NCBI GenBank assembly: GCA_011800155.1
Contig: CM022371.1
Span: forward strand, 1,674,001-1,738,000
Length of the DNA stretch: 64,000 nucleotides
DNA from: Flammulina velutipes
Taxonomy: Eukaryota > Basidiomycota > Agaricomycetes > Agaricales > Physalacriaceae
Direction: 5' to 3'
Shown here: positions 11,633-22,218 of the stretch, piece by piece
Layout of the letters: each line of letters starts with the position of its first letter
Position numbering within the stretch: position 1 is the first letter of the stretch
The notes under the pieces: model-generated
What the model was told of the DNA's origin: nothing
The model's input: only the letters and a program-made list of their open reading frames with translations
The model's database searches: none
Made by a program: the position numbers and the translations under genes

Positions 11633-12150
11633 CTAAGCGCGTATAAAATGAAAGAGATGGTGGTAAGAAAGAAAGAAAGGGTGCCAGGAATTTGGACGAA
11701 AAGCATCCGTTATCTGGGGAATCGAAGCGCGTCGCGTGACTGTCACGCTGGTGACGTTAGCTCTTCTTGCCTCGTTCGTCGACTGTCTCAGCTGTTTGGG
11801 ACTTTCCTTCTGCTCGCCTCCACTTTCTCAGCAACCCTGTCTACAATTACCCCCGAAACGTGGCTTACTTGAAATGAAAAGTCGCACGCTGCATCGTGGC
11901 GCACACGCATAAGCACTACACTGTGCTGGTCATGGCGCTTGTCCTATTGTCGCGTTAGACGCGTCAATCCACACCTGACGAACACGCGCGCACAGCTCGA
12001 TTGTTACTTCAATGGGACATTCTCTCTTTGATCATCGGCCTTTGTCTTATTCAAAAGGGCATTGCTTTCTGCCCCGGGCCCTCGTGGAGTCTTGCCTCTC
12101 TCTCCCTCATCTCAGCTCAGAGTTCCTCCGCTCTTCCTGTTCTTCTTACC
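11633..12150. other. divergent promoter region, Argonaute / Ser-Pro-rich protein
   Basis: About 520 bp between the two start codons. It contains a CT-rich tract before the plus-strand start, typical of fungal promoters and leaders. No gene seen. Confidence 0.5.
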
Positions 12151-13058
12151 ATGGATTCTAACTCCAGAGCGCCTCCGCCTTCTGCCTTGCGCAGGAAGAT
12201 GTCCTACAGAAAGCCTGCTCCAGAGTTCATCCCCTCGCCCCCGACGTCGCCCATCGTCATGTCCAAGGTGACAACAAGTGAGCCTGATTCTGGCAGCGCC
12301 CCACCGGTGAGTGCTTTTTGCAATCTCCTGCCATAGCAGATCTCCCTGACTGTCGTCCTCAAAGCTGCCAGAGAACTGGCGCAGCGTCATTAATCAAGTG
12401 TCGGTCTCTATTCACGAAGTCGATAATGACGGACGAACAAGCTCCATCTACCACTCACTGAATAGTTCTGAGGCAAGTAACCGCCTCACCCACATCCACG
12501 CCACGATACTCATACGTTCCCTAGTGTTCAACGCTTGGCCGCGGGTCGGTCTGCAGTGATTATCCATTGCCTGAGCCTAGGCGGAACCCACTGCGTCAAT
12601 CCAAGATCCCCCACCTCGTAGGTTCATCGTATCACCCCCCTACGCTGTGCTCACACTCCCGTCCCAGTACCGTCCACCAACACCGCCCAAGCCTGTTCTG
12701 CACAGGAAAGAGAAGCTGGAAGGTGACGCAGCGTTTGTGAATGTACTTGCACCGGTACGTATTGAGTTAGTCCTTCATTGTCGGCTACTGACTGTGCCCT
12801 GCGTAGACGCCGCAGATCAGTGAATACCCGATGTTGTCAGGACAGCCATCGTTTATCACTGAGAAATCACAATCTCCTGCGTTTTACTCTGTGGACTTGG
12901 ACGCGCCACCAAGGCCTGCGGGCATGCCCGACCCGGAGACAACCATCCTCCCAATGTTTATTGTGACCAAGCCGTTGCGGAGAAAGAAACAGAAGAGGGG
13001 GTGCTTCTCCGGTGTGTGGACCAAGATGGCGAGTTGGTTCACCCGACGACCACAGTGA
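12151..13058 (+). CDS. Ser/Pro-rich protein of unknown function
   Basis: I do not recognise this protein. Five exons give about 230 residues: a basic Ser/Pro-rich start (MDSNSRAPPPSALRRKMSYR), a segment ENWRSVINQVSVSIHEVDND, further PPxPPKP stretches (YRPPTPPKPVLHRKEK), and a basic/aromatic end (RRKKQKRGCFSGVWTKMASW). All introns are phase 0 (12307-12364, 12473-12524, 12618-12668, 12753-12808). The second uses a GC donor (GAG|GCAAGT); reading a GT donor there gives an early stop. The proline motifs could bind SH3 or WW domains, but that is only suggestive. It is divergent from Argonaute. Confidence 0.7.
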
Positions 13059-13287
13059 AGCTCGAAGCTTGGACTGTTAACTGTATCTATTAGTATTCTA
13101 ACGTATATATTGCTTGTATCCGTATAACTGTTTGTATGTACTATGAATATAGCGAGGAAATCATTGGCTGGTGACAAGCAGAGATAAACACGTTCATCTT
13201 TACACTCATGAGCTTTTACTGGCTGCGATAACCTAAAATCGTATTCCACTACTGGCCTCTCCATTTCACGTCTAGACTTGCCCTCGG

Positions 13288-15553
13288 ATGGGCAACCAGA
13301 ACCGTTCGTCTGGCTGGCAGGCCCAACCGCGATCTCTGCCGCGTACGTTGTCCGAGTTCCGACAACAAGAAGGCAGGGATAACAGAAAACGCCGTTTACA
13401 GGCCCTCTGGCGACACATCGTCGAGCGTGGCTATCATTTCGATTCAGACCCCAATACTAGTAGGACTCGAAAGGCGACAGACGAGACGAACAAGGCGGAG
13501 GAACTGCGGGCTGCGTATGAACACGAACTATTAGGCAGGGTCTGTCGGCACGATTCATCTTCGTCGTTGGCAAATAGAGAGATTGGGTGGAAAGAGTTCA
13601 AGGACTATGCAGAGGCAAAGGAAGTTGGTATGTCTACTCTTCACTGTTCGTTGTGCAAGCGTTCTTTTACTCCAAGCAGAACTCTGGACCATCTTTCACG
13701 ACGAACTCGACCTGGACGGAAATGGCCATCTCGATGCCCACGAACTCAAGTCGGCACTTGCAAAAGCAGGTAAGCGCCCTGTGGTTATCACCCTTGACAT
13801 TACCAGTCTAAAAGCACGCGTCCAGGAATCAAATTGCCACCCCAAACACTCGACGAGTTTATGGCCTTCCTGACGCAAACCTCCCGTCCGCATGCCTCTG
13901 TAACCTTCAGCGATTTTCGCGATTTTCTGCTGCTCCTACCGCGTAAAGCTTCTCCCCTGGAGATCTATCGCTACTACCAAATGAACAAGTACTTGGGTGA
14001 CGATGGAAGAGGCGTCGGCCGTGTTACGATGGAGGGTCAGTTTCGATAGGCTCTTCCTACACGCGTTTGTTGACTCCACTTCATTTTGTAGGTGATGTAA
14101 GCCTCAGCGCGGAGGATAAGCCACCTGGACCTCCGAACACGGCGGCATCTCGAAACCAAAACGTGCCAAATCCACCGCCAGTCTATGGTGATGATGAGGA
14201 CGATGATGGTTTCGAAGAAGACGACCTCCCCGGCTGGTTAGAAGGTCATACCGCGCTCAAGTTCTTATTCGCAGGCGGCGTCGCTGGTGCCGGTGAGTCC
14301 TCGAGCACTTCATACCGTCGCATCTAATGCCCGCCACAGTCTCCCGGACGTGCACGGCACCCTTCGACAGGCTCAAGATATTTCTAATTACTCGCGCCAC
14401 CGATGCTCTCTCCGCGACACCCACTCCTTCAGCAATAAAAGGTGGCACGAAATTAATAGGCAACGCCGTTTCTCGAATATACGCAGAGGGCGGTGTGATG
14501 GCGTTCTGGACTGGAAATGGCCTCTCTGTTGCAAAAATATTTCCCGAATCTGCGATTAAATTCTTCACATACGAATCCTCCGTCAGTCTTCTTCAGAAGA
14601 GGGATGTCAACTGCTTGATTTGTCTTTTCCCCGCAGAAACGCGCCTTTGCAATGTACTGGGATAAGGTCGAAGACCCACGGGATATCAGTGGTTTCAGTA
14701 GGTTCGTGTCCGGTGGATTGGGTGGGATAACCAGCCAACTATGTATGTGGTTGTACTGCGTTAGTCGGCAAGGTGCTGATGGTGTGGTTCAGGTATATAC
14801 CCTATAGAGACTCTCAAGGTTCGCTTCAAGCTAGTGAACCACGCATCTTGAATAACCTGCGGTTTGGTAGACTCAGATGATGAGTAGTACTGGTGGACAC
14901 CGACGGACATTAATAGCCGCAGCTCGACATCTATGGTCACTCGGTGGAACTCGAGCATATTATCGTGGGCTAACAGTAAGTTGCTCGCCATCTGAATAAC
15001 CTTGATTGACATATTCACCTAAACAGATTGGACTAATTGGCGTCTTCCCGTTCGTGTGCTACTCATTTCCGCTTATGTTGATACTGATACCTTTTCAGCT
15101 ACTCTGCCATAGATATGTCGACGTTTGAGGCACTGAAGCTGGCATACCTGCGGTCGACTGGCAAGGAAGAGCCTGGAGTACTTGCACTACTAGCGTTTGG
15201 AAGTGTGTCTGGGAGTGTGGGTGCAACAAGCGTGTATCCATTAAACATGGTACGTACACGACTACAGGCGTCTGGAAGTTCTGGACATCCGGAGCGCTAC
15301 ACGGGTGTGGTTGATGCAGCGCTCAAGACGTGGCAGCGGGAAGGCTGGCGAGGATTCTATCGGGGACTCTTTCCCACTCTGGCAAAGGTAGGCCATGGTT
15401 CCCGGGTGTTTAAGTTGTCTGACGATTGCTGGCAGGTCGTTCCGTCAGTTTCGATATCTTATGTTGTCTATGAACATACTAAACGAAGGTTAGTGTCTTT
15501 CATTTCCGTGGAGACGCCGAGTTGATATACTTTTGCGTAGACTTGGTGTTTAA
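13288..15553 (+). CDS. EF-hand mitochondrial carrier (SCaMC / Sal1-type ATP-Mg/Pi carrier)
   Basis: Predicted calcium-regulated carrier of the inner mitochondrial membrane exchanging ATP-Mg for phosphate. The N-terminal half carries a canonical EF-hand loop (DLDGNGHLDAHE) after LWTIFHDEL, plus a second helical region without a clear loop, then an acidic linker (DDEDDDGFEEDD). The carrier half has three repeats, each with a PxD/ExxK/R-type signature: SRTCTAPFDRLK, IYPIETLK and VYPLNMVRTR. These match the SCaMC pattern. About nine introns. The last one splits the codon before the end, so the protein finishes HTKRRLGV with a TAA at 15551-15553, not at the unspliced stop near 15525. Start at 13288 chosen as the first Met before the conserved region. 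Confidence 0.9.
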
Positions 15554-15760
15554 GAGATGAACTCCTCTGTCTTTGTCCACCTACTTACATATATTGCATA
15601 ATCTGAACTGCTATCATCGTCGTGTCGTCTGCATTCACTGTATTTATCGCATGTTATAGAGTGTTTTGATGCGGTCAAATTCTTGCCTTACACCTTCATG
15701 TCTATACCAACATCTCGAAGGATGATATAGATATTTCGACGGCACTCGCACGTATCTCTC

Positions 15761-17218
15761 ATGGCGATGCCACCTTCAACGCCCAAACACAAATACATTC
15801 TCACTGTCCCAGTCCCGACAGCCAAAACGGACATTTCGACGACACCGGCGAAGTGGAAATCCAATGAATTCCGATTCTACTTTCTCGTTGTCGCAGTGGT
15901 CCTGCCGTGGATGGCGTGGGTAGGCTACGAAACGACGAACAACCCACCGCCGTGGAAACTCAGTCCAGGCTGGATTCCTGGGCGCCACATCGACATTACG
16001 GACTCACAGTATCGCTCTTTTCGAGGAAACCTCCCGGCGCTGGTAGGCGCAGCACTCGGGCATGCTCTGTTGAGTCGTCTGGTGCCGATGCGCCATCTCA
16101 ATTTGGTGTTCTCAGTGGTGTTCGTCACGGTGTTGCATGGGACATCCTTCCTCAAAATCCTCCTCGCTCTTCTCGCGTCGTATTCCGTGCGGCGCTCGCT
16201 CGTCCTGACGTGGGCATTCAACGTTGTGCTGCTCTTCTCCGCCACGTATTTTCGTGGATTCCCATACGCCCTCATACACCCAAGCCTCGCATGGCTAGAT
16301 AGCTATGCAGGTCTATACCCTCGCTGGTATGTTTCGTGGAACATCACCATGCTTCGACTCATCTCGTTCAATGCCGACGGACCAGATGCATCATTCCTTC
16401 AGCTCGTGGACTACGCATTGTACGCCCCCTTGTACATTGCTGGACCCATCATCTCCTACTCTGACTTTGCCGCCCAGCGCCTGTCACCACCCAAACCGTC
16501 TCTTTCCAGCCCAATTATTCGCTTCCTCATTCCCCTACTCACCATAGAGGTGATGCTGCATTTCATATACGCCTCTGCCTACTCCTCCGCAGGCTTACCA
16601 CCACTAAACTCGGCCATACTATCCTTCTTCTCCCTCCTACACATCTGGTTGAAGCTGCTAGTACCATGGCGCTTCTTCCGTCTATGGTCGCTGCTCCCCT
16701 CGCCCGCTATCGATCCTCCAGAGAACATGATTCGCTGCATGGTCAATAACTACTCCCCCTCGTCGTTCTGGCGAGGGTGGCACCGGTCGTACAATCTGTG
16801 GCTCATCAAGTACATCTACGTTCCGTTGGGCGGGAAGGAACATCCTTGGAGGAATATGTTATTCATCTTCACCTTTGTGGCGTTGTGGCACGATCTGGAA
16901 GCGAGGCTGCTTGCATGGGGATGGCTCGTCAGCCTTTTCGTGTTACCCGAGCTCCTCTTGATGCCTATCATCTCAAGAATTCAGTCGCTGATGTGGCGGC
17001 GACACGCTACCGCGGCGTTGGGTGCTTTCAATCTTCTCTTGATGGCGTCGGCGAATCTGGTAGGATTCTCTGGCGGTCTCCCAGTACTGCGTTCGTTGTG
17101 TAGTTGGGCGGGACTGCGGTTCTTTACAGGTGCGATTCCATGTATATGGATAGCCGTACAAATTATGATGGAGTATCGAGAGGAGGAAAAGAGACGGGGG
17201 GTATGGAGAAAGTGTTGA
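15761..17218 (+). CDS. GUP1: MBOAT-family O-acyltransferase, Gup1-like
   Basis: A 485-residue intronless polytopic membrane protein. In yeast Gup1 acts in the ER on GPI-anchor lipid remodelling and was first noted for glycerol uptake. The family signature SFWRGWHRSYNLWLIKYIY followed by VPLGG, and the later FVALWHDLEARLLAWGWL containing the invariant MBOAT histidine, place it in the Gup1/HHAT branch. The N-terminus is hydrophilic, then about ten hydrophobic segments. Lack of introns stands out among its intron-rich neighbours. Start at 15761 (MAMPPSTPKHKY). Confidence 0.9.
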   Translation: MAMPPSTPKHKYILTVPVPTAKTDISTTPAKWKSNEFRFYFLVVAVVLPWMAWVGYETTNNPPPWKLSPGWIPGRHIDITDSQYRSFRGNLPALVGAALGHALLSRLVPMRHLNLVFSVVFVTVLHGTSFLKILLALLASYSVRRSLVLTWAFNVVLLFSATYFRGFPYALIHPSLAWLDSYAGLYPRWYVSWNITMLRLISFNADGPDASFLQLVDYALYAPLYIAGPIISYSDFAAQRLSPPKPSLSSPIIRFLIPLLTIEVMLHFIYASAYSSAGLPPLNSAILSFFSLLHIWLKLLVPWRFFRLWSLLPSPAIDPPENMIRCMVNNYSPSSFWRGWHRSYNLWLIKYIYVPLGGKEHPWRNMLFIFTFVALWHDLEARLLAWGWLVSLFVLPELLLMPIISRIQSLMWRRHATAALGAFNLLLMASANLVGFSGGLPVLRSLCSWAGLRFFTGAIPCIWIAVQIMMEYREEEKRRGVWRKC

Positions 17219-17457
17219 AGTTGGACCGCTGTGGACATTGTTTTATCACGGTATTTATTATCAAAACGGGGTGCTTTTTCGGGGGAGGGTTGCAGCGGAT
17301 ATGATCATTCGGTGGCGGAAGACGTAGGAGCAACGCAGGTAAGTTATCTCAGTACGCATCTCTCTGCCAGATTGCCAGTGGATATAATAATGATCAAAGT
17401 TCGTAATATAAGATACAAGTGGTGTAGCGATGGCGAGAAAGAAAGAAAGAAAGAGGG

Positions 17458-18659
17458 CTACATAACAGTGCAATCACCCTTCTTGTCTGCGTCCGCTGCA
17501 TCTTCCGCAGCAAGGAAAGCCTTCTCCTCATCGGAGAGTAACTAACAGAAACTTATATCAACAGATGCAAGCGCTCAAATCGAAATTCACTTACACCCTT
17601 CTTCGCCCGGGCCTGCAGCGCCTTCTTCCTACTCTCCCTCTCCGCCCTCGCGCGTCTATAGTGAAAAGAACATAAATGGATACAGTGGTGATAGATACAA
17701 GTGGTTGGTAAGATTAAGCATTTCCGAAAATCGGTGGTGGGGCATATGCATTGCGTCGAATAGCGGGTTCCGGTTTATTAGTGGGGTCATTAGCAGCGGA
17801 AGGAGATGGAGGAGATGGCATCGTGAGAAGTATGATAGAATCAGAGGAAGGAGAAGAGGGACTACAGCGTCATGAGTGCATACTTGGTGGCAACAACTGG
17901 TAATGCTTACCTGTCTGTTTTGGAGAACAAGATAGGCTTCGAGGGGTTCTTCGAGGAATCGGAAGTGGTCGCAGCCGCAGCCGTGGATGGTTTGGGCAGG
18001 GAGGTAGGTACGTGCTTCTTGATAGCTTGTGAGGTGGAGGAGACCTTGGCTCCAATAGACTGTGCATTGATAGACGGTTTGGACAGGTTGACGAGACGAC
18101 TCGGAGCTGCCGCGCGTATGGGGACGCAGTCGTGTTCATCGGGGAAACGATGTGAGGCGCAGAATTGCTTGCGGCATTTCTAGAGGCGTCGGGTCAGTGT
18201 GCGCACGGGAATATTATAGTCAAATGAACCTACATCGCATCGAATAGGCTGGTACAGGGTCTTCGTGCATCTGAGCTTTTCACACACTGGAACGGACTTC
18301 TGCTTCCTCCTGCCGGTCATGACAGTGCACTCCTTGGTGAGATGTATATCCATGCGAACATTAGGGTCTTGTCCTGGAGGAATAGCGACAGGTTCATTGC
18401 AGAGAGGGCCTGTTTTGGAGATGTTAGTGTCGAATGCGAGATGGTACACTAGAGACGTACAGCGAGGTGCAATGCGGTTATGCTTGCTCTCATCGTAGCT
18501 GGGGCACTGATGGTCCTTGGCTAGAAAGTGTTCTTGACAGTATGGCTGGTCGCAGTGTTGGCATTTGAACGGTAGAAAGTCGATGAGCAGGCAAGATGCA
18601 TGAGAGCATTGCTGGCCGACTGCTAGAAGCTGTTCGTCCCGTTCTTGGCTAGTCTGCAT
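17458..18659 (-). CDS. AN1-type zinc finger protein with CaaX tail (ZFAND2/AIRAPL-like)
   Basis: Likely a ubiquitin/proteasome-linked stress adaptor. Two AN1 fingers are visible: QQCSHASCLLIDFLPFKCQH followed by CDQPYCQEHF and DHQC, then CTKTLYQPIRCDKCRKQFC with SHRFPDEHDC. A Ser/Thr-rich linker follows. In the model the last two exons give RARAERESRKKALQARAKKG, then LLSDEEKAFLAAEDAADA, and the protein ends KKGDCTVM, a CaaX prenylation box. Mammalian AIRAPL (ZFAND2B) has the same plan, with AN1 fingers and a C-terminal CaaX. The intron before this tail (17656-17910, 255 bp) is about five times longer than its neighbours and contains an alternative in-phase exon described separately. Start at 18659 (MQTSQERDEQ). 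Confidence 0.85.
17714..17861 (-). other. candidate alternative terminal exon of the AN1 gene
   Basis: Inside the long last intron an acceptor (GCTGTAG) is followed by 49 codons in phase with the AN1 exon: SPSSPSSDSIILLTMPSPPS onward, ending APPPIFGNA and a TAA at 17716-17714. Used as the last exon it would give an AN1 protein without the CaaX box. Alternatively the pyrimidine-rich stretch before its ATG could be the leader of a separate small gene, but no good donor joins that ATG frame to downstream exons. Confidence 0.4.
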
Positions 18660-19073
18660 AGTAGAGATGGTGGTGGTAGGAATGAAAGGCGTGAAGGCCG
18701 TTATAAAGGCAAAGGAGAAAGGATTGCGCGTCCCGCCACGCGTCCTCCTTGTAGGTGGCCAAGAATGACTTCTGACAAAGCATCACCGCCACTCGAGCAC
18801 ACTCGAACCTTCCGGCAGTTTCCGTTGCTCAATAATTCACTCTTGAAATGTCCACGCGTCGCCCGCAGATGCGGAATACGCTTTGGTCGTTTCATACTCC
18901 TGGTATGAACCCGATCTGAACATACCCTGATTTTTTGTGCTTTTCGGAAACTTTCCGGCTATTTAAGATCTAACGGTAAACGCGCCCATGAATGCGAGTC
19001 GGACATGCCAGGCAATATAAAACATCACAGCTACCGCAATAGACTCTGTATTCTCAATCCATCCATCAAGACC
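18660..19073. promoter_or_regulatory. divergent promoter, AN1 gene / F-box-like gene
   Basis: About 414 bp between two start codons. It contains GAAccTTC at 18805-18812, the minimal inverted pair of a heat-shock element, and a palindromic GGAAActTTCC block near 18945. No gene seen; open frames here are chance. Confidence 0.4.
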
Positions 19074-20104
19074 ATGTCTCCGAAATTATCCCAAGAAACA
19101 ATCCGCAATATTCTGGAATCAGCAGCGCATTCCAGTAGAGAGACAGCAAGAAACGTCGTGTTAGTGTCTCAAAGCGCCAGAGAATGGTAACAAATCCTTC
19201 TTGTAGCGCCACAGAATCCGCTGATTAAACTAGGATCGACCCCATTTTATTTCGCACGGTGGTTTTACACTATGACACCGGAGACCTCGAACGCTTCCAA
19301 TGCTCTATTGACGCGCGTTGCGAAAGAGATCCTACGTTCTTTACCAGAAACGTCCGCGTCCTCACATTTCCTCTGGGGGATCAGCCCATCTCTCCAGCAT
19401 GGTCGGAAACTATGGAATCCATTATATCCTTCTGCACGGGATTGGAAAGCCTTTCGATACCCCAAGATGCTTGGATTACCCATGACATTATGTCCAGCCA
19501 CGACGATTCCTTCGAAAACCTAACGCACCTATCCTTAACTTGTCGGACACTCTCCGTTGGAACCACATTGTCTTTTTATGTCCCTCCATCCGTCACTCAT
19601 CTCGATATGAGCTACTACCTGTGCACTGATTGGGTCAGACTCTTCGAGGATGCGCCTCACCTCACCCACCTCATCCTCAATAATTTCGACGACGGGGAGC
19701 AGGCAAGCCGCGTGCGGTTAGACATGGCAAGGAAGGTCAACTACCTTCTCGCCATCTCCCGACCAGGTTTCCAGGCGATCGTCTACGTTCCGCAAGGATG
19801 CCCACCGCCCGAAGGTCCGAGCAATGCGCGAAGGCGATGGTTGGACTGGGTAGAGGGAGTCAGCAGCCAGATTACGGACCCACGATTTGTATTTGTGAGC
19901 CTATATGGGTTATACCAGGGTGTGAAGGGAGTAGAATGCTACGAGAGCAATCACGACACGACATATGATTGGGGGTATCGAGAAGAAGGAAGTAGCTCGG
20001 AGACAGTATGGGAGTTTGCAGATCAAGTTCTGAAGAGGAGAAAGGCAGAGGGAGCCTATAACGCCTCCCGGCCGTCCTTTTCAGAAGGATATCTAGGACT
20101 GTGA
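19074..20104 (+). CDS. F-box/LRR-like protein of unknown target
   Basis: Two exons; the intron between SAREW and IDPIFFRTVVL splits the Trp codon. The start MSPKLSQETIRNILESAA with ARNVVLVSQSAREWIDPIFF resembles the degenerate F-box of the many basidiomycete F-box/LRR-like proteins, followed by leucine-rich strands (VRVLTFPLG, FENLTHLSLTC, APHLTHLILNNF). Such proteins usually serve as SCF ubiquitin-ligase substrate receptors, but the family is large and rapidly evolving and no target can be named. Length about 325 residues. Confidence 0.65.
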
Positions 20105-20452
20105 GCTAATACATAAATTATCCCAGGCTTTTCAGCTCACGAGTGCCTCTCTCCAAGTTCGAAGGCTGAGCATTTATAGTAGGCTAGATGATCTATGAGT
20201 CGTTTATTTGCCCCAGAACGACACACTAGAGGTCCCAGATTACTGCAGCCTGGACGCCGTACCAGAGAAGCTATCATTGTATGACTGCAGTGGACGCTAA
20301 TCACAGACCCCGTAGAAAATGGGACCTCGGTACAAGAGGTTGAGTCGACCTTTGTACATGGCATGTGTACGGACGTTACAGAGTATTCAGATGATGGCTG
20401 GAGGCAAGATGCAAGTCCCGGAAAATGCCGATCTCGCTTATTCTGAACGTTC
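20105..20452. other. intergenic region
   Basis: Between the F-box-like gene and the mitochondrial bL35 gene. No supported gene or RNA. Confidence 0.5.
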
Positions 20453-20826
20453 ATGTTCTTCACTCGACTATGGTCGACGCTACGGCCAATGGTGGCAACA
20501 CCATCTTCACTACCTTCGGGTAATTCTCGACTATTTTCCGTCTCTGCAGTAGCCGAAGCTGGTTACAAGATGAAAACGCACAAAGGCGCGAAAAAACGGT
20601 GGAGGTCACTCGCTAGTGGCACGAGCTTCAAACGCGTGCGTTTCTCTCCTCGATGCTTCAGACTATCGCTTTAACATTGTCTGTCTTGCAGGCCCAAGCA
20701 GGACACCAACATTTGAATGTGACCAAGTCACCAGCGAGGAAGAACAGGCTATCGCAAACAACGCATTCTGTACACGCACAAACGCGCAAATTAAAGAAGT
20801 TGCTCTTGCCGTACGGCTCGCATTAG
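20453..20826 (+). CDS. mitochondrial ribosomal protein bL35m
   Basis: Large-subunit protein of the mitochondrial ribosome, about 105 residues. Residues 1-37 form a basic, hydroxylated targeting peptide (MFFTRLWSTLRPMVATPS...). The mature part begins KMKTHKGAKKRWRSLASG, the L35 signature, and after a GT-AG intron (20636-20691) continues AQAGHQHLNVTKSPARKNR and ends KLKKLLLPYGSH, like the LLPY end of bacterial L35. Both exons join in frame. Confidence 0.9.
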
Positions 20827-21237
20827 GAGTCACATTCGTACATGGAAGAATGTTGCGAGCCTCAAGGTGCGCTCTGACAAGATAGTATCATCCACTGAGC
20901 TGACGGGCTTACCTCAAGTCCTTGTGCTTGAACCACTATATTACAGATATGTCCCTACTACTCAACAAATCGGGAACTACGACTCTAGTCTAAGCTCCTT
21001 GTCCGCGAATAGATCTATATTGTTCTCCTGGACCCTCTATCCTCTCGAGTTCTATCAACGTACCTCCAGATATCCTTCTCCATGTGCGCTTGTCTTCTGC
21101 CTTCGACTTGCCCGAAAACGTAGAAAATCAACATCGTCATAAGTAGGATCCACGGTATCCCAAACAAAATTTACTAACCCATGTATAACTTACACCTTGG
21201 AACCCGCAAGGAAAAGAAACCGTTCTAGCATACCCCT
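20827..21237. other. intergenic, convergent gene ends
   Basis: Between the bL35m stop (+) and the velvet gene stop (-). No supported gene. Confidence 0.5.
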
Positions 21238-22218
21238 TCACTCATCCGCCTCATCATCCACCGGATTTCCATCCCATGTCCTCTTCTTGGAAGAGTTTTT
21301 AACTCTCATTTCGTTCCGAACGTGAACACGAGTGTTGTGATTCGCCACAAGCTGTCAAGCGTATCACTGTCAATTTATCTCGTCCACAAGCGAAACCAAC
21401 ATACTCTGGTCAACGGAGTAGAAACTGGCAGTGGGGGCGAACGTTTGGAACTGAATATCTGGAAAGCGCCACCAAAACATTCTGCCTGAACCAAGGTAGA
21501 ATTGGGAGTTTGCAAAATGGTTTGCATCTGGGCTGTCATGTCGAATACTCTGTAGCGGAAGAGGAACCTTCCCTCCCTCTTCACTGAGAGATCCTTCACA
21601 AACAATTACTATGTGTTGCGCAATAAATTGTATCGCGTACCGGAAACGCGAAGATCCATCTCTTTCCGCCTGGATAGTCGACGAGCGTAGGATTCTCTGT
21701 GGCTGATCCATAGAGCGCGTCGTTGGTCTGGTCGCAGCTCTCATAGATCGGTATGCCCGTCTCTGGTTCTGTATAGATGGGTGGCTCTTGAAGGACGGTG
21801 GTTGGTGAGTGGACGCCCTTAATCTCGGTGGATTGGAGCTGACCATTGGGGTAAGGCAGGTGATGGCGGTCTATCTTGAATAGTGCCACCGCGCACAAGG
21901 TTCCGGTGGTATCAACTACTCTAAAAAGACATAGGTCAACTGTGTGGATGAGTTGATACAAGGCTCGTACGAGTAGTCGGAGAGCTCCCTCTCTAATCCG
22001 TGTCCCATATATTCAAAATATCTAACGATGACCATGCCAGGCGGATCTACTGCACGTCTGTCAGCCGATGCGTATCTAAAGAATCAGCTGTGTCAAGGGC
22101 AATGGGTTATGACGAAAGTAGAAGGCTCGTACTTTCTCCCCATCTTTGGAGATTGAAGCTCTTCGAGCTCGGTCCGAATGGTACGTCCAGCAAAAGGGCC
22201 TTGGGTGTAAGTATTCAT
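21238..22218 (-). CDS. velvet-domain transcriptional regulator
   Basis: Fungal developmental and secondary-metabolism regulator with an NF-kappaB-like velvet fold. Spliced protein: AGRTIRTELEELQSPKMGRK, YASADRRAVDPPGMVIVRYF, VVDTTGTLCAVALFKIDRH, then about 70 residues of insertion, FAFPDLSVKREGRFLFRYRV, AECFGGAFQIFSSK, STPLTRLVANHNTRVHVRNE, and a basic then acidic tail ending DDEADE. These are the successive conserved velvet blocks. Five introns were needed; notably FAFP|DLSV uses an acceptor after GTGAAG and STPLTR|LVAN moves the stop to 21238, past the unspliced stops near 21370. The insertion in the domain recalls VelB, but I cannot assign VeA, VelB, VelC or VosA. The 5' end is uncertain: Met at 22218 (MNTYTQGPFAGR) is used; an in-frame Met at 22305 is possible. 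Confidence 0.85.

Noticed and set aside
17458..17655. CaaX-ending exons as a separate lipopeptide pheromone precursor or G-gamma subunit
   Set aside because: The peptide is long, charged and lacks G-gamma motifs; phase and splice sites join it cleanly to the AN1 exons, and AN1 proteins with CaaX ends are known.
18645..18908. Open frame across the AN1 / F-box divergent promoter
   Set aside because: Starts inside the AN1 gene on the opposite strand, basic and low-complexity, no splice context or family match.
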